The notes under the pieces were generated by a model. The model made no database searches. It saw nothing but the letters and a program-made list of their open reading frames with translations, and was not told where the DNA came from. The translations under genes and the position numbers were made by a program. From Saccharina japonica (taxonomy: Eukaryota; Sar; Phaeophyceae; Laminariales; Laminariaceae): a stretch of 64,000 bases of DNA. Location of the stretch: contig MEHQ01001230.1 of assembly GCA_008828725.1 (NCBI GenBank), positions 6,846 to 70,845 of the forward strand, written 5' to 3'. Positions 56,501 through 64,000 of the stretch are shown in pieces (positions within the stretch are counted from its first letter, which is position 1; every line of letters begins with the position of its first letter).

Positions 56501-59500
56501 CTCACTACTGAATTTTACTACTGCTCCCACGATTCCGCCGCCTCTTCTCACCTCATGGTGTGCCCACTCATCGTTAAAGTCCAACCTCGGCAAACACGAC
56601 AGGGGCACGCACATCGGCCAGCAAAACGTTGACAGGAGGGTCCTCCAGCCATCGTCCTCGACGTTGCATGCAGTCAATGCAAACGGGACCTCAAGGAAGC
56701 CCTCGAGCGGCAACAAAGTGAAGTGCGCACAGCCCTTGCTCTTGTTGTACACCACTCGAACGTCCTTGCTCCTGACTGGGAACGGGAAGCGAGCGACGTG
56801 GACGAGCTCCTCACCCAGGATGACTCGAACAGAGCACGGGTCTTGGGATGGCTCCACGTGCGGAACCCTTCCCTTGGCTAGGTTCTCACGCGCCTCGCCG
56901 TTGACCATGATCAGCGCCACCCTTCCCACCAGAGGAGCACCTGCTTTGCGTCCTGGCCGGCTCATCAGCTCAAGGGACTGGTTGATAATCGACTCGCCGT
57001 GTATGGAGCGCTGAGGTAAAGCTGACTCCGGCTTACTCGACCGTTCTTCTCCGGAAGAAAAGGGAGCGTCCTCCTCGCACCGACTCGTCAAGGCCTTTTG
57101 CGGGCAAGCAAGCGGTGTAGACGAGGAGCTGCCTTTCCACGGTCGGGAAGGTTCGTCCGGCGTCAGAATTGCTGTCCTATCCGCGTTGTCGAGGCCTGCA
57201 CGGTAAAACACCTTCCACAGCTGCCCCCCAAGCCTTTCCATGATGTCTTTTGGCGCCTGCATTGTCTCAACGCTGTCTGTAGGTCGCAGCTGCAGCTCCG
57301 TCAGAGATGGAGGTGCCATCGTCAGCGCGTAGGTAGGCACTATCGCGGACACCATGAGTTCAGCCTCAGGGTCTTGCTCTGGCGTGTCCCGCACCATGAG
57401 GTGCTTGCTTAAAGCGCGCCACTCGTTTCCGCCCTTCTCCATCCCCGTCCCTCCACGGCGCACTCGAACAAACGTCATATGGACGCTCGCGAAGTTGTTG
57501 TTGAACTGGCCTTGTTTTCCCGACAGCGATAGAAAAACCTCGGGGAGAGTAAAAGCGCGGAGGAGGCTCAACCCCGAGGGAGGCACCAAGAGCACCACTC
57601 GGCGGGTGTCGAGGGGAAAGGTGTGCACGGAGTCCAGGCGGATGGGCGCGAGACCAATAGCATGGAACAGGGCCTCCTGGGGGGGAAGGGTATTGTCGAA
57701 CGACGGCCAGAAAAAAGAGCGTGCATATTATGTCAATCGAAAAGCGTGCAACATTTGAAGGCTCCAGTGACACTTCTCTACGATCGTAGCACGTGACCGA
57801 GTAGTCATACGGCAAGGGATTGTCCATCCATCACTGCGTGGAGGGTAGTCTTGCATGGGGGTAACATAATAGCTACGTATGTTCGTCGTAGATATATACC
57901 AGGTGTGCGATAACTGACCTGTTCTTGCATTAGGTTGTAAGCCATAATCATGCCGCTGTCCTCGATTACAGCACGCAGGGCAGCCCGGAAGTGCGCCGTG
58001 CTCAAGCGCAGCCGGCGTCCGGCCAAGGCTAAGAGTCGTCCGAACGACGCTGAAGTGTAGTGCTTCGGCATCGTCAGATTTTGAAGATATTCAGTCGTGC
58101 TGCCCGGCACCCTTGAGTAAAGCGAACGAAGCATTGCCTTGTTTGGGATGTGGGCGAACATCGCTTTGTAGATCGGGAGGGTCAAGTCGGCAAACTCGCT
58201 TGGGCTGATGTCTCCGAGGGTGCGGGCGGGGCCTGAAGAAGACTGAAGCGGGGTTCGTTGCAATGAGGCGTTGATTAAAAACGAATTTTGTCATCAGGGA
58301 AATCTTATGTTCCGCTTAAACGGTGCATGGTATTGAAAGGCTCGCGCAGCAGTTACCAGCAATATCGAGCTCACTGCATCGATGCAACACGCTCTGTATT
58401 CAATAAGAGAAAATCACTGCCACGCCGCGGCGGAACTTAACTAAACGTTACCCACACAATTTCGACTCGTTACGACGGCAGAGCACCTTAGGATAAAACG
58501 TTCATCAGTGAACGTTGGCGCCGCATGATTCACCCTGGGAGCTAGAGTAGAGCCGTCATTCCATAAAGTTGTTTTACCAAGAATTAACTTACGTCTGTAG
58601 CCGAAACTTGCGCTGGGGGCTTCCATGTCAGCCGCAATGTCGTTGCCTGCCCGTTGTCCAAGTCTAAGCACGCGGATGACGGTTTCGATTCCATCGAGAA
58701 AACGAGGCTGGTGGTGTCCGCATGCCCCACAACCGACGACAGGCTCGAGACCGGTACAACACCTGCCGTTACGTTCAAGGCCAGGAAATGAAAACATGCA
58801 ATATGAAGGTTTTCCACTAAATCTTCGTCAGGTTCGTTCCGTTCGTTGAGTGGCTCCCGTGCTTGTGCGCCATTTTTCACCCCGCTAAAACTTGATCTTC
58901 AACATTGGTGGTTACGAGAACACCGGTTCCGATAACAAATTTGATCCAACTACTCGAACCGAGATTCTTTCTGACCTTTTGACACGGATGCGGTCGTATA
59001 AGGCGTTGGTGTCGTCGAAGAAAGTCGTGATTTATACAAAGCGGCAGGGGGCGGAGTTACGGGTTGTTTTGCGCCACGCCATTTGTCAGTTGCTCCTTCG
59101 GCCACTCTTCAAACCAATTTAGCTTTAATGCGGGGATTGTCCGTCCACCAAACGACAAACGATTGCCTGGGTTCCCTTGGTTCAACCGCGTGACGCTGGG
59201 TGGATGGGCTGTCTTTCCGGAGGATTTTGAGGGCTGTGAAGAACTCACCAAACATCATTATATACGAGATACGGGGGTAAGCACACGATTCATACCTAGC
59301 AGTATCGCGGCGGCTTGGGAGGGCATGCAGAATAGCTTCTGATAGAACGCCTCCATGTCCTCGTGCAGGTGCAATGTCTGGACAGAGGCCATGAAGCTAG
59401 TAAGCAGCACTGAGTGCGACCCCGGCTTCAGGAGCGGCGCAGAAGCCACCAAGAGATTGACAATACCTGGGGTACATATTCGGTCGATGCGGAATCTAGA

Positions 59501-61917
59501 TAAGTTCCAGCGGCATGGGTTAAGGGTGCGGAAGTAAGCTTGATCTTTTTTTTAAACATATATTCATACGGAGAGAAAAGTCAAGTCACATCAGAAGAGA
59601 GGACAGCTAAACTTGATCCAACACCAGGCCCCCCCTACCCCGCACGATATTTGACTCTTATGATAAATTTGTACGCGAAAGTCCATGAACAGTCTCAAGC
59701 TATACAACGTTTGTTTGTGTGAAAAGAAAATCATGGGATTGCGAAGGTACTGGGCTACTTCACAGTTGAAAAGCTACGTCAGTCACAATATGCTGGGCTC
59801 AGAAAGCCCCCCCCACCCCCCCCCCCCGCCCCCCCAGAAACTCCGTCAACCACATGCCAGATTATTCACCGAGATGCTCTGCAAGGTTGCTTGTGCTGAT
59901 GACGTCGAACTTCGCTCGAGGTCCAACGAAAGTGTCTGCGCGAAGTCTCAACGGCTGCAACGTTCCTTGTTGAAAAGCGATGCCCTCAAGCGTTGACGAA
60001 TTCGAAGCGCTTCGGGTGGGAGTGACGCCGCCGTTGGCCAGTCCACCGGATAGAGATGAAGCTAAAACCGAATCGCAGAGGTTGATCGCGTCCCCCACGT
60101 GGATGTTGATCCTGAGGTGCGGGGCCGCAAATCCCATGCTCGAATCGAACTCTGCCGGCATGATCCTCGTAGCTGCCAGAAACCCTCCACACATCTGGGC
60201 CAGCTGCTCCAAAGCAGCGCCGAACCAGGCTTCTTGCACACTTCGCCGGGAAGACGCAGTGGGTAGTCCCACCATGTACCTGCGGGTGTCCAAATCCCTG
60301 TGCTTGAGCACCGGTGGTGCGAGTTTGCCGTGCTCGTCCTGGTTGCTCGCTTCGCGCAGCTTCCACGAAGTCACTGCAGTATTTGGAAGGGAGATGGGGA
60401 TGTAAGTCAAATGGGCAAACACGGTTGGTTATAGAATATGCAATACAAACGCTACAAGCTTGGGCGGTGGCTGGCACCGGCATCGTGGAGGAAGGTTGGC
60501 ATGACTTCCGATTGCGGGTATTGTAGACCTGTTCAGAAAGGTATTGTGCAGTGTTCCCACTACAGCAACACCAGGTACAGCAAGTCTTCGTGCTGCTTGA
60601 ACGAGGTTCGTGCACATGTCGCAATGTTTACCGAACCTTCTGTGTGGAAAGCATCGAGCGGGAATGCCGCGTAGTGAAGGCTGTACGCCGTTCCTTTCTT
60701 CTCCGTCACAAGCAGAAGGGGGTTGACGAGTTTGCTTGTCGCACGCTTGGGCGGTGCGTTTTTGTCCCCCAGCAGGAGCGGGAAAGGGTCCAGAACGCCC
60801 TCGGCCAGGTCTGCAGCAAGATCAGAGAAGGATATGAGGTCAACGCTTTGCACCTTCTGCAATACCCGGTAGATTACATCGGCACGTCCGAAGTTACAGT
60901 ATCACCTCGCTAAAACAGCGTGTTTTGCTTGAGTCCAGGAACACGTACCCCCGCAGGCAATACAAACTGAAATAACTTTTATCATCCTCGTTATCGAGGC
61001 CTACGCCTCTCATCTAAGAGAAGCTCGATACGTATTTAAAACTCACACTTCTGGACCATTTCGTTGTAGGCTAGCACCGTGTGTTTTTGACGAAGTGCTG
61101 CCAGACCCATGCACCGAGACGCGATGATGCAGTCCTTGGGAACACGTTTTTTTATGAAGGAGGATCGCTCTCTCTTCACGCTCGCAGCTGGACACTTCCT
61201 CTGCAGGCCGGGGTCGGCGTAGAGTGCCAAGATATCACGCACGCGACCTTGGCTGCGGTCGTCGGTGAAGTGAACCAATCGCCCGAGCTCGGTGGAGCTC
61301 CACCCTGCCGACGATGCGGTCGACTCCGCCAACCTCCCTGCCACATCCTGAATCGTCTGCAGAACGTCGGCATCAACGAACACGTTGTACATGGCGCTGA
61401 AGATTACCCCGATCCTCTGGGCGAACGGCGAGTTGCGCTCTTGATCTCGCTGCACACCCTTCGAACAAGTTGCTCCTGCTTGTGGACCCGCCTTGGTGTT
61501 GCATGTTTTTGAGTTTGCGGTGCTTTTCGTCTTGCGAACCGCGTCTCCTGCGGGTAGCTCACTGGTTTCTAGGCCACCGCTGACACCCATCGCTTTCATC
61601 CGGCCATCAAGCGTGTCCCTCTCCACAGAGGCCGGCTCAAGCAGATTGCGAGAATCGAGGATCAGCTGAAGCATCACGAGGTTCCTGGCATGGATGGCGG
61701 GTTCCCAGTCGTTCAGGGTGAACGTCAACTGGCGCGGCACAGATCCGCAGCTCACGCCTCGCCTCCCGTGAAGAGCGACCGAGTACAGGAGGTCTCGAAG
61801 GTCCCCACAGCCTAAGCTGAGAATGTCAGCCCTTACAGAATCGTGAGGCACATGCTGGAGAAGATCCGATGGAGGAGTATTCCCTGTTGTTGGGATTGGG
61901 CGAGTGTTAAATTGCAT
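53594..61917 (-). CDS. DUF4470 and MYND-type zinc-finger protein (multi-exon)
   Basis: Exons read: 61917 to about 61048; 60856 to about 60570; 60373-59870; 59466-59296; 58762-58593; 58242-57919; 57676 to about 56446; 55379-55116; 54061-53594. Phases fit from the third to the seventh exon and between the last two; the joins after exon 1, after exon 2 and after 56446 are unresolved. The N-terminus (RPIPTTGNTPPSDLL, LSLGCGDLRDLLY, LNDWEPAIHARN) fits DUF4470, found in front of MYND fingers. A middle part contains FDVISTSNLAEHLG. The C-terminus has a full MYND finger: CAKC, CSRC, YCSSDCQ, W..H and a final C near 53600. Length is about 1,400 residues. Known: MYND fingers bind short proline-containing peptides; the role of this protein is unknown. 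The exon ending at 56446 may use a GC donor (TCAG|GCAAG). Confidence 0.8.
55930..56150 (+). repeat. TATTACTTCGTATTAGTATC minisatellite
   Basis: About ten 20 bp units (ATTACTTCGTATTAGTATCT), with later units changing to TTAGTA. It lies in the MYND-gene intron between about 56446 and 55379. Confidence 0.9.
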
Positions 61918-64000
61918 ATTTCGGAGGCGCGTAGGGTGGAAGAACGAATGACTCGTCTGACTGACAGTGCCCCCGATAATCTATACAGGGCAACCCGATT
62001 GGATACATATGTGAATGCTAGGCCACACAAACAATGCTCACAGGAGCAAATCGGTGGAAACAGGGCAGGCCTACAACCAACGCTGTCTGCCGAGGGGGGC
62101 TGACAGTTGGGATTTTGTTCATTTGTTTCGAAGATCTGTAGCAAGACACAGCCTCTTTACGCAAACAGCGACTACAACGAACGGCAGAACACCATATCTT
62201 GACTTGTAGATCACGTACGTAGCCAATCTGTTGGTCCCACAACCCAATCCCGCCAGCTCACCGTAAGCGTAGAAAAAAAAAGCATTGAAGAAATGGGATG
62301 CTTGCGGATGGACGAAGAACTTCCCGGGTGTATCGCCCTTCCCTTCCATTGCGCTGGGCTAAATGAGCTGTCAAATCTTTGGCGGAGACCTGGAAGCGCG
62401 TGGCAAGAGGCAGCAAGCCATCGAAATATGGCGTGTCACGGACAATACTTATTTACAGTTGTTACAAAGGCATGCGGTTTGTGCTTAACAGTGCCGGGGA
62501 GGCGCACAGGGCGGGGTTTCCTCACGTACGGCATTCTAGTGCTCCTGTTTGCTGCATGCTCTCGCGTTTATGGCCGTCCATACTCGAGATGGACTCGTCG
62601 CCGTACAGGGTTTTTCCAGCCGAATTATGTATGCGTGTTCCGCAGTGATTTGACTGTTCCTGATTCGATTTCTATCCTACACGGCGCTGCCGGAAAACCG
62701 CGGATACTCTGCTCACTGTAGCTGGGACAGGCGCTGTCAGGAGTTGGTGCGTCCTTTAGTCGAAGTCTTTCGAAGGGGTACACGTTTGGTCGTTGTAACA
62801 TACCAGGTATACATGTTATCGCATTTTGGATGGCCTCGATGCTATTGCCCGATGGGGGGGGAGGATGCTATACTTTCGCTTTTTGTTTTCTTATACAGGT
62901 AGTCGGGCATGCTTGTCTCCTAGTATTGTAGCACTTACTGCCTCACGAACGCCGAAGATAATAGGCATGCCTTCTTGTCCGAGTGTTGCCCTCTTTGCCC
63001 TCTTTGCGTTCCCGGGGGTGGCTTCTCGTGGGGGGAGTAATGTCGATGGGATGTGACAGTAAAATACGATAGGGATATTTGACACATCTAGAACACTCTT
63101 CCAGGCAAGAGGGCGCGTGATACAAATGCACGTTAAGCGTGCCCTTTAGTTCGTTGGATACCACCCTAACGCACGATACCGCCCCCCAAGATAAAACAAA
63201 ACAAAACCCACCAATGATTCTCACGTTGTCACCCGGGATGGTTTTTCTTAGGATAGCTACTGCATATCATACGTTGCGTACTATTCTGTGAACATATTCA
63301 TTAAGCAGCCGGTGTGCCGTACGTAGGGCGTTTAACCAATCACGGTACAGCGGTGCCGTGGCCAATGAGTGCTGCCGATATAACGGTGATTTCTTTGGCG
63401 GGGTTTTACTTATATCGGAAAATGGCGAGAATATCAACAAAAAATAGTTTACTCAAGGGCCCCCCAAAAACAAATCGTCTGACACCCCCCCCCCTCCTAC
63501 CCCCCGACCCTCGGGCGGGCCGAAAAAAACAAAACGGCATATCGCCATATATACAAAAGCATTCGAAGACACACATGCGATGCACTGCCCGTTCAGACAT
63601 GCACAACGAAGTCTATCAACACGTTTCCAAGCACCGATTAAATCTGAGGTGCTGAGGTGAGGTATTCGGCCCTCATTGAAGGATAATACATGATGCTTGC
63701 GCTCGTGTTCCACATAAATCGCACGGCATTCGTGGGGGAGGGGATGAATGTTGACCATCCCCTACTCAGCGTACCACTTGATCTTAGTGTTGCTTACCCC
63801 CACCCGGAGGGCCGAATCTGAAAAATTAAAAACGGATTGTTGTTCATTGTTTTTTTCGGGAGCCCTTGGTCTACTTATCTATTTTATATTTTTCCCGACG
63901 AGACCAAAACACCACTCTCGAATTTTTGTGCTAAACCTAGTAGATGAACGGTGTGATTACGCGTATCATGTGGGTACCAGGGACCAGGGCATAAATAAGG
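61918..64000. other. Upstream region of the MYND gene, no gene recognised
   Basis: No open frame here has protein-like composition or splice support. It should contain the MYND-gene promoter. C tracts at 63486-63505 resemble those of the dispersed elements but lack the element body. Confidence 0.5.

Noticed and set aside
59057..59251. Additional MYND-gene exon
   Set aside because: The flanking exons 59466-59296 and 58762-58593 join in phase without it, and its frame is not supported by fitting splice sites.

Overview
This window is nuclear DNA of a eukaryote, most likely a brown alga of the Ectocarpus type. That is an inference. It rests on many short exons separated by introns of several hundred bases to 4 kb, a MYND-finger protein with an N-terminal DUF4470-like region, a SulP transporter ending in STAS and cyclic-nucleotide-binding domains, a possible stramenopile-style plastid presequence, and introns packed with short repeats. 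No bacterial operon, CRISPR array, phage or autonomous transposon was found. All gene models come from reading splice sites and checking that exon phases join.

Layout: (1) 18-26293, minus strand: a SulP/SLC26-type anion transporter gene. Twelve exons join in phase from the start codon to the beginning of the STAS domain; three more exons carry the end of STAS and part of the cyclic-nucleotide-binding domain. The gene leaves the window at its left edge. Its STAS part is disturbed by a tandem segmental duplication (2750-4563 and 6193-8035). (2) 26520-40435, plus strand: a ten-exon gene for a 475-residue membrane protein of unknown function with a possible plastid presequence. It is divergent from the transporter, with 226 bp between the two start codons. 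(3) 45706-46373, minus strand: two exons of a gene resembling the RNase P subunit Rpp14/Pop5 family, 3' end not found. (4) About 53594-61917, minus strand: a large DUF4470/MYND zinc-finger gene of about ten exons. The rest of 40.4-53.6 kb and 61.9-64 kb is repeat-rich intergenic DNA, including a 3.3 kb satellite built on the palindrome CCATGG, part of which is present as two 1.2 kb copies.

Repeats dominate the non-coding part. Families recognised by comparing copies inside the window: an inverted-repeat (MITE-like) element with GTCGGACAGAT ends and an internal ATCTGTAGATG array (eight copies); a short element ending in a long G/C homopolymer (about ten copies), which fills most of one transporter intron; a tRNA-derived SINE with A- and B-box-like sequences (two copies); a dispersed element containing AACCCACGATGGACCC (four copies); and many minisatellites and triplet repeats. 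The four genes show no obvious pathway link. The transporter and the membrane protein may share a bidirectional promoter.
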